From Strobilurus pachycystidiatus (taxonomy: Eukaryota; Basidiomycota; Agaricomycetes; Agaricales; Physalacriaceae), in the NCBI GenBank assembly GCA_019915135.1, contig JAHLMK010000022.1, positions 62,001-126,000 of the forward strand: DNA of 64,000 bases. The letters are read 5' to 3'. The notes below the pieces were generated by a model that saw nothing but the letters and a program-made list of their open reading frames with translations, was not told the origin of the DNA and did no database searches. This document shows, piece by piece, positions 48,639 through 61,465 of this stretch (positions within the stretch are counted from its first letter, which is position 1; every line of letters begins with the position of its first letter). The position numbers and the translations under genes are program-made.

Positions 48639-51600
48639 ATGTACTTTTTCGACGGTGCACATCTGGAGTCATATCTGCAATTCTTAACAAACGACCATCT
48701 TGCCCGACTCTTGACATCCTTCGGTCTTCCCATCACTATTTTCGACGTGCAGCATCGATATCGACTGTATGAAATCGTACAATGGCAAGGACCGCATCTC
48801 CAGCAGTTGCTACGCCTACACGCGTTAAAGACGTCCCGCACGACTCCGGCTTTCTACGATGGGATACACGTAGCCAATGAATTCGGCAACATCCCAGCAG
48901 AATTCGTTGCTTACCTTCTCACTCTGATCAAGCACAACGGTAAGCTGTGCCACTGCTATTCCGGTCTCAGGTTGCATTCTCATTCATCGCCACACAGACT
49001 TAGTCGTCCCCTTCGGATATGACCCTGGGGACGCCTACTATCTGTTGACTCTTTTCCCCGCACGCGTCACGGACTTCATCCGCGAACATGTCCACTCGCG
49101 CGACCTTAACAATGTGCCGAAGCTGTATGATGGCGAGTCGGCGCGCTCGTTCGTGGCAGCTGTAGGATTCAATGCACTTCGTGATGAATTGCGCGCGCAT
49201 CTTTCGAAATACCCTTTTTTCTCTACGACACCATCCCTCCTCGGTCTGTTTTGCACCACACTCGATCCTGCTGTCATTCAAGGGATCCGATCGTCTCTCG
49301 TGCATGCTCCCGTCCCAGCATACGATTACACCAACAAACGCTTCAAGCCAACACACGCCTCCCTTGACGACTTGGTGCACCTCGCCCCGGTGCCTTCAAC
49401 AACGTTGATGGAATGCACATCCGCTTTCATCGACGCGACCAGTAACGGTAAATTGACCAAAGGCGTGTGCGCTGTCTGTGCCAGGGAACAGTTCACTTCG
49501 GCTATGGACATTATGGACCCATCGCATATTCCTAATATTCATCACACCATTCCGGTTGTACCCCATCGCCATCACCGACTGTACAGAGGCCTCTATCTCC
49601 TTCACCACGTATCGGAAGATACGCGCATGGTCTACGTTTGCCATACATGCCTACAGGATCTGCGTATCAACCAACTTCCCGCATTGTCCCTGGCGAATGG
49701 TATGTGGATTGGTGACATCCCACCAGAACTCTCTGTCTTGACACTTCCGGAACGTGTCCTCATCGCAAGATATTTTCCCTCCGCGTATATCGTCAAACTC
49801 TATCCCAAATTCCGTGGCGCCCACGCTCTAGACGACCCTCTCGTCAATACTGGTCTGCACGGCAATGTCTCGTCATATCCACTACCGCTGGACGCCATTT
49901 CCAAATTCGTGGATGGTACCGATACACGCATACTTCCGCCGCCGCCCGAAATACTTGCCGCCATTATAGGTGTCACGTTCATCAAACCGAACAAGAAGGC
50001 GGCATTCCCATTTCCCAAGATGCTCTCTGTTTCGAGACGACGTGTCTTCCAAGCTTTGATACGCCTGAAGGCGGATAATCCAATCTACCACGATGTGCGG
50101 ATTTCTCGCAAAAACCTCATGGCTCTACCCCGTGATGGCATTCCCTCTGTGATCGTGGCCACAACGAAGGAATCGTACGACATGTCCGCTGTCAATGCAG
50201 AACATGAATCGTACATACCAGATGATGCGGAAGCTGATAGACTTGCAGATGGAAGTCATAATGCTGGTTAGTACGCTATTCTGGTTGATATATCTTTTCT
50301 TATTTGTAGCACAGTGACTTTGGGATCCGTGCGCACACAGAGCCTGAACGGCGATGAAGACGATTTCATCGACGATGACTTGGCTGATCTCGATTTTCTC
50401 GGTACGTTTGAACATAACATCTACAACTCGTTCTGAGACTATACCAGACTATGACCATTCTTGGGTCGATCCAGGCGATGTTGAGTTGGAGCGTGTCTCG
50501 GTTGCGGACATACCGATGTCTGGGTATGGGGTCATTGACGCTGAAGGACACGAAGTACAAGACAATGATCTGAAGAACCATGCGATTACCAACGCTGTCT
50601 GCCCGCCATCACAACATCGCGACGATCGATTGAAGGTCCGGCACGGCTCTCGATTCGTGAACGAGTATGGTCGTGTAGACGCGTCCGGATTGCGCTCGGA
50701 TGGGGGCCCGAGCAATCCAAATCATCTCCTCGGCTCATTTCCTGTCCTCTTCCCCTATGGTGTCGGTGGCTTTGAGACTGCACGTCGCATCGATGTCCCC
50801 TATGAAGTTCACGCCCGATGGGCATTGCAGTACGCAGACAGGAGATTCCGACTGGACCTTCACTTTGCATTCCAAGTCTTTGGCGTCATTCAGAAACGCA
50901 AGATATGTTCCGCCGCCGCTATCCGCGTTAAATCCAGCTACTACAGGAACAATGAAAGTGCCATCGCTACACTTAAACCGAAGGATCTCATTGTAGCGGC
51001 CAATCAGGTCGAGCGTCATCAGAGGATCACCAATCCGGCGTGTCAAGAACTATACAACCGCGTGTTTTCTGATCGTGCCAAGGTCGAGGCTACGGATGAG
51101 TCTCGTCAGACGTTACGCCCCAAGATCTGGAGCACCACACTGCTCTACAATGCACCGTCACTTTGGTTGACGATCAACCCAAGCGACCAACAGGATCCCA
51201 TTGCCCAGGTCCTTGCCGGGCACGACATCGATCTGGACAACTTTTGTCGCGAAGCTGGTCCAGACGCCACTGCACGGATCAAGAACATCGTCGCAGACCC
51301 CTACGCTTCTGCAGAATATTTCCACCTAGTTATCAAGGCCGTACTCTCGGAACTCCTCGGTATCCAGGTTGAAACAAGGAAGTCGATTGTGCGCAAGCAA
51401 GGTTAGTCAACGGCCGAGTTTGACGCGACATATACTCAAACAACTCAGGCATTTTTGGTTATACGCAGGCCTATATCGCCACGGTAGAGGCACAGGGTCG
51501 TGGGTGCCTCCATTTGCACCTCCTTGTTTGGCTGGCTGGCACGCCTTCACCGTCGACCCTCGCCGCCGAGCTGAAATCCGAGGCTACTCGTGAACGAATC

Positions 51601-54600
51601 AAGGCTTTCATTGCCGCAAACATTCTTGCTGATGTTGATGGAATGGGCCCTGCGGGTGTCTTAGCCATCAAGAAAGACCCTGATGTTTCCTTCTCTCGTC
51701 CTGTCGACCCACGTTCGCCAACTTACGCTGCGGATGTTCTTGCCGCACAAACGACTCGCTCGCGAACACTGCAAGTGCATAAATGCACCGAGTCGGCTTG
51801 TTTGTTCAATCTAGACGGCCGTACCTTCTGCAAGCGTCGCTTTCCGTTCAGACAGACTGACGAGGTCATCGTCACAGATGGCGGAGCCTGGGAACCCAGG
51901 CGTCCCTACGCCTACGTTAACAATTTCAATCCGACACTTCTCAATTGCTTACGCTGCAATCACGATATCAAGCTTCTCCTTCATTCCGCAGATGCCGCGG
52001 ACATCTTCTGGTACATAACCAAGTACGCTACGAAGAAGCAGTCGAAATCCTACAACTCCACCGCGCTCTTTGCCAAATGCCTCGCCTTCTTTCGCAAGAA
52101 CAATTCTCGGCTACGTGATGTTCGCAGTTACAGCGACAAACTTACTCTACGGTGCAGTCTGGCAGTCGGTCGGATGCAAGAGTTCAGCTCGGCCGAAGTT
52201 ATGGGTTACTTGATGAACTGGGGTGACCGCTATGTATCGCACACCTATCTTCCCATTTACATCAATGGGATTGTCTCATCCTTGAAGGATGCATTTCCTT
52301 CATTACGGTTGGTACTGTTCCATTGAAGAGATTATTTTCTCGTGCTGATATCACCAATCAAGTCCAACTTTTCCTATCGACGATGACAACTCGAAGGAAG
52401 GCCAGCGCGAATCAACCAACGTTTGTCTCTACGACTTTGATGCCGCTTCATCTGTCTAACAACTCTTATAGCTGACATTACGGGTTATCGACGGACGCTT
52501 CAAAAGATCTGACCAATTGCAAGAATACGTAGATCGTGGCCTCGCTCTCACAAATATGAACTTCTTTGACTTCATCCTTGGCACGTACGATGCGCCCTTG
52601 CCCCGAAACCTCGATACTGTGAAATGCGCCCGGACACCATACCTCAGTGGAACTGGTCGCGACAACCGTTGCCGAGTGACTCGAACGGATGACCGTCTCG
52701 ATATACTCCCGAACATAGTCGGTGGATGGTTTCCTCGTCACGATAGGGTTCGGTCCAGGCAGCTCTACTGTGCAACTGTATTAGCCGTTCTGAAACCGTG
52801 GAGAGCTATCGCCGACTTAGCTCTCGGCTTTCCTTCATTCGATGCCGCCTATGACGCTTTTCTCGCCGTCAACCCCGCCTTGCTTGATTTCATTGACAAC
52901 ATTCAGCATTACTACGTTTGTCATGACGCCGCAAAGCGCAAGAAGAAAACCTTCACTGCCTTGGATGAGATTCCCCTTGATATGCGCCCAATGGTCGATC
53001 CACAAATCATCGAGGATATCAGCGACGAAGATGTTGAGGAGTCCGACATAGAGTTCGCCCGTCTAAACCGTGTACCCGACAAAGAAGCATTCTTCGCCTC
53101 TACTCTCGTGGCAGATGCAGAACGACTTGGGATTTTTGCTGCAGACGACCAGCTTGAGTCAGTGGAGTACGGCGACGGGCTCAAGATTGCGACACCCGAA
53201 GAGGCCGCTCACTACCAGGAACTATATGCGTCGCTGACTGCTTTGGTCGAGGAGGAAAAGTGGTCCCCAAATAATGGAATGCAGCCGGATGACGGCGGAA
53301 TCGATGTAAGTTTATTTCCACCTCTGTTCTTCTACTATGCTCATTCTACTTAGTTTTCCGATGCACCCGCTTCCAGGGCTCCTGATGACGGCGGTATTGA
53401 GTTGGAGACAGCGCCCATAAATGATCGTCGTCCGCTCTTTGCTTCATTAAAGACGGATCAACGTTTTGCCCATTCAATCATCGAGGAGCATCTGAAAGAA
53501 ACCCAAGCTGGCGCCAAACCAGAACAGCTACTTCTTTCGGTTATCGGTTCTGGTGGCACGGGAAAGACTATCCTGATTCGCGCCACCGATGAGACATTTG
53601 TGCATTACCAGGAACCAGCTGGATCCTTGGCCTTGACCGCGACCTCCGGCATAGCAGCATCGTTATCTGGCGGTGTCACCGTACACAGTTGGGCGGGGTT
53701 GTCGCGATTTGGTGCTGTCAAGGGGAAGAAACCGGCAAAGGAAGGAAACAAGGCAAAGAAGGCAACGCCGTCGGAAGAGAAAAGGAAGAGAAACATTGGG
53801 TCCGCACGGTATCTCATCATTGACGAGGTTTCCATGCTTGGCACAAAGGAACTTGCGAGAATTTCGGATTGGTGCTCCATTGTCAAGGCACAACTAGGCT
53901 CGAAGGACGCACACAAGCCGTTCGGTGGTCTCAATGTCATCCTCTTTGGTGACTTTCATCAATTTCCTCCGGTCTGCGATCCCAAGAGTGCGCTCTACAT
54001 GCCTCCTCCTGCAGCTGCTGCCGAAGACGCCCAGCGCGGCTTTTCGTTATATCGCCAGTTCCGCGATGTTGTCATCTTGAAGGAGCAGATGCGCGTCCAG
54101 GATAGCGAGTGGATGTCGATGCTGGAGCATCTGCGTTCCGGTGATTGTGATGCAGAGCAGATCGCTATGGTGAGGGACCTTGTCCTCGGTTCCCCAAATT
54201 GCCCTCCTACAGATATGGATGATGACTTCTGGTCAAACGCCGTCTTGATCACGTCCCGCAACGTGGCTAGGCGCGCTTGGAATGCAAAGGCTATCAGGAA
54301 GCATGCGGCCCGAACCCGCAACCGTGTCTATCGTGCCCCTGCTGAGGACTACAAAGGACGTTACAAGGAGACCTTGACGAATCGTGAACGCCTAGTTGTT
54401 GCGGGTATGACAGACAAGCAGACTGCCCCACTGGACGATGCTTTGGAGCTGGTCGTTGGGATGCAAGTCATGGTGACTGTAAACATCGCTCCAAAAGACG
54501 ATCTTGCGAATGGCACACGCGGCACTATTGAGGATATCATCTTGGACCCTCGAGAAGATCCTCAGCTACAGCCCGACGATGAAGGGATCATCAACCTCCA

Positions 54601-55042
54601 GTATCCACCTGCCTTAATATTATTCCGACCCCACAACAACCGAGCAATCCCTTCATTTCCTGGCATCCCACCAGGAGTCCTTCCTATTGCGCCATCGGAA
54701 CGTACCTTCACGGCACATCCAAAGGGTGCTTCTACCTTCGTTGTTTATCGTCGACAGGTAGCGCTCACTGCGGCATATGCCTTCACTCATTACAAGGGCC
54801 AAGGACAGACACTTGTTCCAGTCGTTGTTGATCTTGCGCAACCGCCAGGCGGATTTGGGAAAATCGACAACTTTTGCGCATACGTTTCCCTATCACGGAG
54901 CAAAGGAAGGGATACGATTCGAATACTGCGGGACTTTGACGAGAACGTTTTGACAACGGCACCACCGCCTGAATTGTTGGATGAGGATGTACTACTAGAG
55001 AACTTGGCGAAGAAGACAAAGAAAAAGTATACATTGCTTTAA
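48639..55042 (+). mobile_element. Helitron, autonomous type (minimum extent)
   Basis: The span given is only the transposase coding region; the ends of the element were not found. Helitrons start with TC, end with CTRR after a hairpin and insert between A and T; no convincing pair was visible by eye. The sequence from 48300 to 48638 and the small genes after 55042 may lie inside the element. The lack of stops or frameshifts across 6 kb suggests recent activity. Confidence 0.8.
48639..55042 (+). CDS. Helitron Rep/helicase transposase, intact
   Basis: Eight exons join without any frameshift: 48639-48939, 48998-50266, 50315-50401, 50448-51401, 51449-52307, 52363-52420, 52472-53305, 53354-55042; 2016 residues. 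Order: an N-terminal region with a Cys-x2-Cys near residue 250 and a DUF6570-like segment (SLANGMWIGDIPPELSVL); the Helitron-like N domain (LGSFPVLFPYGVGGF, PSLWLTINPSDQQDP); the Rep nuclease with HUH motif RGCLHLHLLVWL near residue 893 and tyrosines in FWYITKYATKK near 1058; then a PIF1-type SF1B helicase with Walker A IGSGGTGKT near 1521, Walker B LIIDEVSML, FGDFHQFPP and the C-terminal AYAFTHYKGQGQTL. Rep nicks DNA to start rolling-circle transposition and the helicase unwinds it. Length is in the range of eukaryotic RepHel proteins. Confidence 0.93.
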
Positions 55043-55043
55043 T

Positions 55044-55971
55044 TTACAGCGCGCCAGTGTAGACACTTGTGTTTATAAGATCATTTGCTTCTGATAACCC
55101 AACGTGTTCGTGTATTTTTGCCAAATCGACATAGATGGGACCGTGTCGGTCGGTACAAATTTTGATGAATTCCCTCGTTGGTTGGCCTGTGTGATTGGGA
55201 AGACGTATTGCACGCTGAGCAATCTCCTCAGACTTGTAGTTACGAACAAAACTGTGCGATGTTGAGGACATCCTCCAGGGAGAAACTCGTAAGACTCACT
55301 TGGCAACAACACGCTCGAATAGTTCTCTCTCACCGGGGTCCTTCCTGAGCGATAGCCATTCACATTGACTGTTCACTCTGAACGCAACCAGATTCCCGTA
55401 CCAGTCAACCCCATCTCCAAGGAGGGAAGACAGCTGTCGATTCTTGGGATTCAGATGGTCTGCTGTTGGAAGGACGTCCTGATGAATGCAGAAGCAGACC
55501 ATGATTTGCCAGGGACGATCTTCGGCATTCAGGATTCGAGCGCCGCGTATTCCGTAGGTCTCTCGAGTAGTAATGTGTCGACCTGACTCTTTGTGGAAGT
55601 CCAGAACGTAATCATCTACAAGGAGACGACTGTTCAGAATAGGTATGAAGACTTCTACAACATTGACGGCCATGCTTCCATAGCAATACGCCGTGATGCC
55701 GCCAGAGTTCTGAGAAAACAGACATTTACAGTGTATTCGGAATGATGAACTGAATCTCTCGTACGTTAATTCTCTGTTGTTGGGATAGAATAGTCAACTG
55801 GGACGTAGTATGCGCGATTGACTTCACTCGGACAGGCATGGTTTCTGCGGCACTCAACGATACCAGGACTCGGATCTTATTCTCTAGGCCGAGCATTATT
55901 CTTTTGTATATCTCAACTGGGATGTCTTGCTGTTCACAAGGACTTTCGATCAATAGCGTAAACTGGAACAA
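55044..55971 (-). CDS. Unknown protein next to the Helitron helicase
   Basis: Three exons on the minus strand: from about 55970 to the donor near 55764, from the acceptor near 55711, and a last part of about 200 bp ending at 55044, all in one frame, giving roughly 240 residues. The start is unclear: no ATG opens the first exon, so an upstream exon or lost start is possible. Sequence is soluble and of normal composition, with blocks MAVNVVEVFIPILNSRLLVD, RHITTRETYGIRGARILN and LPNHTGQPTREFIKICTDRH. No family recognised. Its stop lies 2 bp past the helicase stop on the opposite strand, so the two transcripts must overlap. Confidence 0.5.
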
Positions 55972-56067
55972 AAGCGATCTGTGGCGCTCACAAGGCGTGC
56001 TTGCATTTGTAACTATCGCCTCTCACTTGTTCCCTATTTAAGTGACCGGACTTTGGTGTTGCGCGGT

Positions 56068-56619
56068 ATGTCTCTTGCCCAGGAATCTAACACAACACCG
56101 ACCGCGTGAGTACTTGACTCAACGACCGTAATCTTGTGCCTTACAGAATACCTCACAGGCTCGAGAGTTATGAGCTGGACATGTACGGTTGGCATACAGC
56201 CATCGTCTTATCAACAGACAATGTGAGTTCCGGTGATACTCCTTACGATTTATACCATCTGACCTCTCTTGCATCTGATTCAGTACCGTGGCTCTGGATT
56301 CCGCTGCGCCGTACGAGCTCTGGTCATTCGCGATGAAGGCACAGAATATGTCACTTTGAACTGCGACTACACCAACGCGATTGCCACCCGTGTCGACATG
56401 ACGGAGTACATCAACGGAGCATTCTCAATTGTCAGCCTGTCCTACACCCCCCAAGGCAGTGAACATCGTGCTTTCTACACCATTTTCAAACTCATCGCAT
56501 CTGTAACCGATGTCAGGGCCCTTGTTGTCAGACACAATCCAGCTGATCAAGATAGTCTCCGTAGCATTGAGCCGGAGGACGAAGCGGAACTTCATCAAGC
56601 GATCGCTGAATTATTTTGA
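56068..56619 (+). CDS. Unknown small protein, 149 residues
   Basis: Three exons, 56068-56105, 56147-56222, 56284-56619, keep frame and give 149 residues. The body is soluble with alternating beta-strand-like hydrophobics (GFRCAVRALVIRDEGTEYVT, AFYTIFKLIASVTDVRALVV) and an acidic C-terminus EPEDEAELHQAIAELF. Not recognised. It is divergent from the unknown gene at 55971 with about 100 bp between them. Possible passenger gene of the Helitron or a neighbouring host gene. Confidence 0.5.
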
Positions 56620-56675
56620 TTTCTTCATTTATATACGTTGTCCCTTGTACAAGCAGAATGGAAATCTTACTCGCC

Positions 56676-58186
56676 ATGTCCACAACTGTCACAGTGAATC
56701 TGCCGGATGATATTGTGGCCCGCATTCTCACTCTCGCCTCGTTTGATGACCCAACTACCCAACGTTCCATTGATCTTCTTCGCGAGAAATTGTTGACCCG
56801 AGGCGCGTACAATATCTCGGCATCATGGCTGTGACTTGATTTTCAGAGCAGGTGACCGAGCCACGCCTGCCGCCGCCGGCAGGGCCGAGCTGCCCAACGA
56901 ACTTTGGAACTACATTTTCGCTTTGGCTTCTCACAACGACCCGGTCACTCAACGTTCAGTTTCGGGCGTTCGCAGGGGTAATCAGGCTCAAGGTGCGTAT
57001 ACTGTCTGTGGGAATGTAGTTTACGTGTTAACTTCCGATAGGGCAGTTCAATCTGCACCGAAGTATCACTATCAATCGACCGAAGGGTCTCGACGCTCAT
57101 GATGACCTGTTCAAAACCTCTCCACACTTGCTGAAGCTTGCTCAAAACTGGTCGCTACAGAACTTCAGCAAGCTTCTTCCAGGCCCAGTAATGAACCACA
57201 TAGTCAACTGGATCGATATCTCGCACAAGGCAAATTTTAGACAGAAGTTGGACGAACTCTACTTCCATGGCGTCGATTTCTCCACCTGTAATCTTGGGTC
57301 ACGCACGGCGTTGTTTTCCCACTTCTCAAAGTTTAGATTTGTCGATTGCATTCTGACGCCTTCAATGTTTGCCCATATGATTGTCGGCGCGAGTCGTGAT
57401 CCTGTTCCCTCGACTCTAACGTTGGTCGACTGCACGTATCATGACGAGGAGAGCGATGAACGATGGAAGGCAATTTTCGATAATAACATCACTATTCCTC
57501 GACCAATATTCAAACACCTTCACATGGAGCTCCAGGATACCGGACTTCTCGGCGGGCCTTTCGGAGACGAGCACTTGTGGCCTTTGTTCAAGAACATCGC
57601 GTGCTTGGCCTTACACATTACGGCGGAGGCTGACCACGATGATCTGAACGATATCTGCCAACGCTTTGCTGGGAGTTTATCGTCATTGTGGATCTATATG
57701 AATGGTATGTGGTTCACGGCGCTTCAGATCTAATGCAGAATTGATTGAGTCATGACAGAGGACGTCTATGCTCTGGACGAATTACACGTCAACGACTTCA
57801 CTCATCTCACCAACTTGCAAATCCATTGTCCCGACCAATGCCTGGCGGAGCTCATCGCCACGCTTACAGACGCTGATGGTCATTGCCTAAGGACACTTTC
57901 CCTGGTCAGCTTCTGTGAGGAACGCGATATCAACATTGCCTGGCACGATCTTGACGGTCTTCTATCCCATTCGAAATATTATCCTCACTTTCAGCTACTC
58001 GACGCCGTCATAACCATTGTCATGACCTCGACAACTCCCCCTCCCTGTCGGTCTGAAGTGGCTCTACTTCGACGTACTTGGGAGCTGAGCATGCCGGCAC
58101 TGCATTCATCAATGCGGTTCAAGAACAATATTGTGATGCCGTTTGTCTTTGAGACAGTCTTGCCTATTCACAACGCGGAGGATTAG
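56676..58186 (+). CDS. F-box-like protein with two F-box-type motifs
   Basis: Four exons, 56676-56806, 56847-56992, 57042-57704, 57759-58186; phases agree and give 455 residues. An in-frame ATG at 56658 would add six residues. Two related motifs lie near the start: LPDDIVARILTLASFDDPTT at about residue 8 and LPNELWNYIFALASHNDPVT at about residue 63, both followed by QRS. They have the Leu-Pro-x-(D/E) opening of an F-box, which binds Skp1 in SCF ubiquitin ligases. The rest resembles the degenerate leucine-rich part of Agaricomycete F-box proteins (SLSSLWIYMNG, THLTNLQIHCP, CLRTLSLVSFCEE). Intron 1 is short (40 bp), the weakest part of the model. Confidence 0.55.
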
Positions 58187-59421
58187 GCGAGTTTTCCCAT
58201 TTGGTGACTATATTTAAGCTCATTCGATCTTTAGTCGAACAATGCACCTTCCCCTCTAACGGTCTTCTTCTATGTGAGTTGCCAGCATCCCGGCTCGATT
58301 TAGACTAATTGACACAGTCGGTAACGGTGCTCGTCTTCGGTCTCTCAGAATCCTTCCATAACCTACGGCTGCTACCAACCACTGTTCTCATCAGTGAGTC
58401 CAATACTAATATCCTTGTCCAACTGCTGACTACTGCGTCAGTGGAAGGCGTGCTTATTTCTCCCGTCATTGACTACCAGCGTCGTGGTCTTCCACATATT
58501 CACACTTTCCTCGTTCCATTTCGGCACGGGCTCCTTCGCGTAGACTTCACTCCAACCGCGTTACTATCGCCTGCAACAACTTCTGATGCCGTGACTGCCT
58601 ACGTGAACGCTTACACGGCTCGCTCGTGAGTACTTCATCAGTTGGACAATACCTATACTTACAATTTCTAGACCGACTTCGCCGGCGCGTCAACCTTTGA
58701 AGCGGCGTCACTCGATTTGAGCAGCGAACATACCGGTCCTGTCTTGTATTTCTGTCATCTTTTTTGTACTACTACTACGACTACATCGTCGCGGTTATTC
58801 TACTACTACTACGTCGCGGTTGTAACGGATGTAATTGACACTAGTTTTCCAACTTTGAGAACTGAAATTTATACAATGCGAAGTGCGAAAGCAAACCGAC
58901 GCCACATAAATTGTCGTGCAATTATCAAGCCCACTAACAAGATTTCGCGGATACTTGGGGATGTTTCTCACTTGTATAACGCGTTTATCGCCGGCTGTCC
59001 TCCTTGTTGTGTCCTGCCATGGCCGCATCTCGCGTTCTTACACAAGATCGCACAAAACACGGGTCGAGCTCCGGCACACCACGAACAAAAGATCTCGAAA
59101 CAGCACCGTCTCTAGACCCAACGCAGATCTTGATTGGGAAGGGTCGTGATTCACATCGACAGACTCACTTCTGAAGACGGTGGGAACGACATGCGGGTGG
59201 CAAAGCACAATTGTTTTGTTCCCAGCAAATTAGGAATTTCTTCTGTCTGTTGAAACAAGACCTATTATGTCTGCCGATATAAAGCGCTCTTGTTGGTTCA
59301 GTTAGCCGACTCAAAAAGCTGGTGGCGCAATATAATTGTCTTCAGCTTGGCAAAACACGTATATTCCCCATCGAGCAAAACAAGACATTGTCAGTCTCTG
59401 GATACAAGGCCCCTTGTTGAC
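58187..59421. other. 1.2 kb without a firm gene; possible remnants
   Basis: A frame at 58321-58626 has coding-like composition (SVTVLVFGLSESFHNLRLL, RRGLPHIHTFLVPFRHGLLR) with GT-AG signals near it, but no complete gene could be built; it may be a decayed copy of a neighbour. A CTACTA/CGACTA-rich simple stretch lies at about 58769-58812. 59161-59290 shows nothing. Confidence 0.4.
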
Positions 59422-61039
59422 ATGCTTGCGAGAGGTGGCGTTGATTCAAGACCGGTGTTCTCCTTGTTCTTAAAAGCTCGAGACGGACACATCACCTCTT
59501 TGTTGAACTTCATGCCTTTCCAAGATCAGTACAACCTCTTGTGGTCCCTTGCTCAGGTCCAATCTCACCGTGGCTTCGTCGGTCGACCGGACTTCATAGT
59601 CAACCATGCGTGGAGCAAGAACTTCCTTGCTGACGCCACCGATGTCGCTACGGTCAACGGCACCATCAATTCTGCTGAGCTGTCGATTGTGGGAATTGCG
59701 GGCACTGGCAATTACGACGTCAAGATGAGCGGACTCGGCATGTTCTCATCTCATTGGGTCAAATGTCAACTCATTTCTTCTAGGAAACTACGGTGGCCAA
59801 TACAGCAAAGAAATGGCCGCCGCAAAGATGTCGATCTACCTCCGTCGTCCAAGCGGTGGTCCGTTCGCGGGACCATGGGATCGCGGTCTTGTCAACCTAC
59901 GCGGAATCGAGAACCCGAAATGCCTGGTCACCAACGGCGGCCAGTTCATGGTCATCCCTGACAAAGACCGCACCGAGGATATCGGCTGGAAGGGCTCTGC
60001 TATATTCTTGGCTTTGAACGTGTGCATGTGTTCTAGCTTGCAATCCATGATACTGACTGCTTTCTAGACGGATGAGGCGCGCGACCCACTCATTGCCAAA
60101 CACATCGTTCCAGCCGAGTTCAGAGAGGAATTCGACATGCTCAAGGAAGACTACCATCTCATCCCAATCGACGTGCGCAATCCCAATGGCTCAATGATAC
60201 TCCCCAAGTTGTCTCCGAGGGTCGATATTGCCCTCAAAGGATCTCTCGTCAATGTTAAGTTCCACGTTACCCATGCTAGGATAGTTCGCCCTGAAACCAA
60301 GGACGTCTTCACCGCGCACATCCATAGCATCGACATCTTATGCCCGGCGAAAGCACTCAAACGTGTCTACGATGAGATCGCTCAACTGAAGGACGAGGCC
60401 AAGGCCCAAATGCGCGCCGTTCAGTTCTTTGTACCAGGCGCAGCCGGTAAGACTTACCCTCAATGCTCAGATCCTTGCTCACCATTTGCAGCGCCTGAGA
60501 TTGATCCCAAATCGGTGGCTGGTCCGAGCAAGATCGCTTCCGCCGCCGCCAAGGTGTCTAATGCAGAAGACGATACCGTTTCTGACACAACCAAGGCTTT
60601 TGTGCAGCCTGCAACCGAGGGAGCTGCGACGGCGCCGGTCATGGAGACTCCTCTCCCTGTCGCTTCTAACGAGGGTCCCTCGGGGAACGTTGATGTGCCG
60701 CTCGCTGACGTTTCCCGCGTAACTGAGGACGGTGGGAAATCGGACACCAAGGACGAGAGTAAACAGTCTTCCGCTACACTGGATGAATTCATCGACGACG
60801 AGGCCGAGGAAGCTGGTATGTCGTCTATCTTGCTGCTGCCGAATGATCTATATTGACGCAATGGAAAGAGAGCGAAGAGGAAGAGCACTCAGATGATGAC
60901 GATGAGGATTACGAAGAGCCTGACAAGAAACGTAGGCGACCTTCGTGACTCCGAGTGTTCCGTGATCTGAATTTTTTTCTTCTTCAAAGGTCGTAAGACA
61001 GTCAACGGCCGCGTAGCGACGAAGAAGGGTGGGAAGTAG
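59422..61039 (+). CDS. Unknown protein with acidic/basic C-terminal tail
   Basis: Approximate model: start ATG 59422 or ATG 59510, exons to about 59700, from 59785 to about 60015, 60068-60445, about 60490-60813, then two small exons to TAG 61037-61039. Folded blocks: FIVNHAWSKNFLADATDVA, NAELS-type IVGIAGTGNY, MSIYLRRPSGGPFAGPWDRG, NPKCLVTNGGQFMVIPDKDR, AKHIVPAEFREEFDMLKEDY. The last 150 residues are Ala/Ser/Thr-rich, then strongly acidic, ending in a basic RRKTVNGRVATKKGGK. No family recognised; I have the impression of a multicopy Agaricomycete family but cannot check. The junction near 59700 is unresolved. Confidence 0.5.
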
Positions 61040-61465
61040 GCACGAAGAAGCTGAAAATGAATGTGGCCAAGTGTAAGATTAAAGAAGTCCAGGCCTTGTA
61101 CTTATAGTCCGTTCCGATGTTGATACTGTCTCGAATCTCTGTATGTTGTGTTATGTATATGATTTGTGTTCTGTATATAGTGTGGTCGAAATTCGCGAGT
61201 AAGCAGGGGCCGTTACGATGTGGTGTTTGGTCAAGTTGGGAGAAGGAGCTTGACAGAAGGAGACTGGGTCGTAGGCGCGTCGGTAATGGACGCGGGAGAA
61301 GGTGTTCTAGCAGCTGCGAGCGACGGCACACTATCGGTGTGGCTAGTGAGCTTGATGATGACCTCCTCGTTGGCGACGTTGCCGATGGCGCGCGTTCAAT
61401 TCCCCCGCCGAACGCGGATTGGTGCTCGGCGCCAAAATGCGTCCGTGGCGACATCTAAAAACAGT

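Noticed and set aside
48287..48841. 184-codon minus-strand frame at the left side of the Helitron
   Set aside because: Rich in Cys, Arg and Trp, antisense to the first transposase exon, no coherent protein.
55055..55070. Small hairpin AGTGT-AG-ACACT just after the helicase stop, as a possible Helitron 3' hairpin
   Set aside because: Stem is only 5 bp and no CTRR follows at the usual distance.
56868..56890. GC-rich palindrome CCTGCCG...CGGCAGG as a Helitron 3' hairpin or terminator
   Set aside because: It lies inside coding sequence of the F-box-like gene and no CTRR end follows.
61117..61458. Plus-strand frame of 113 codons
   Set aside because: Composition not protein-like after the first 30 residues, no neighbours in frame, and the minus strand looks as likely.
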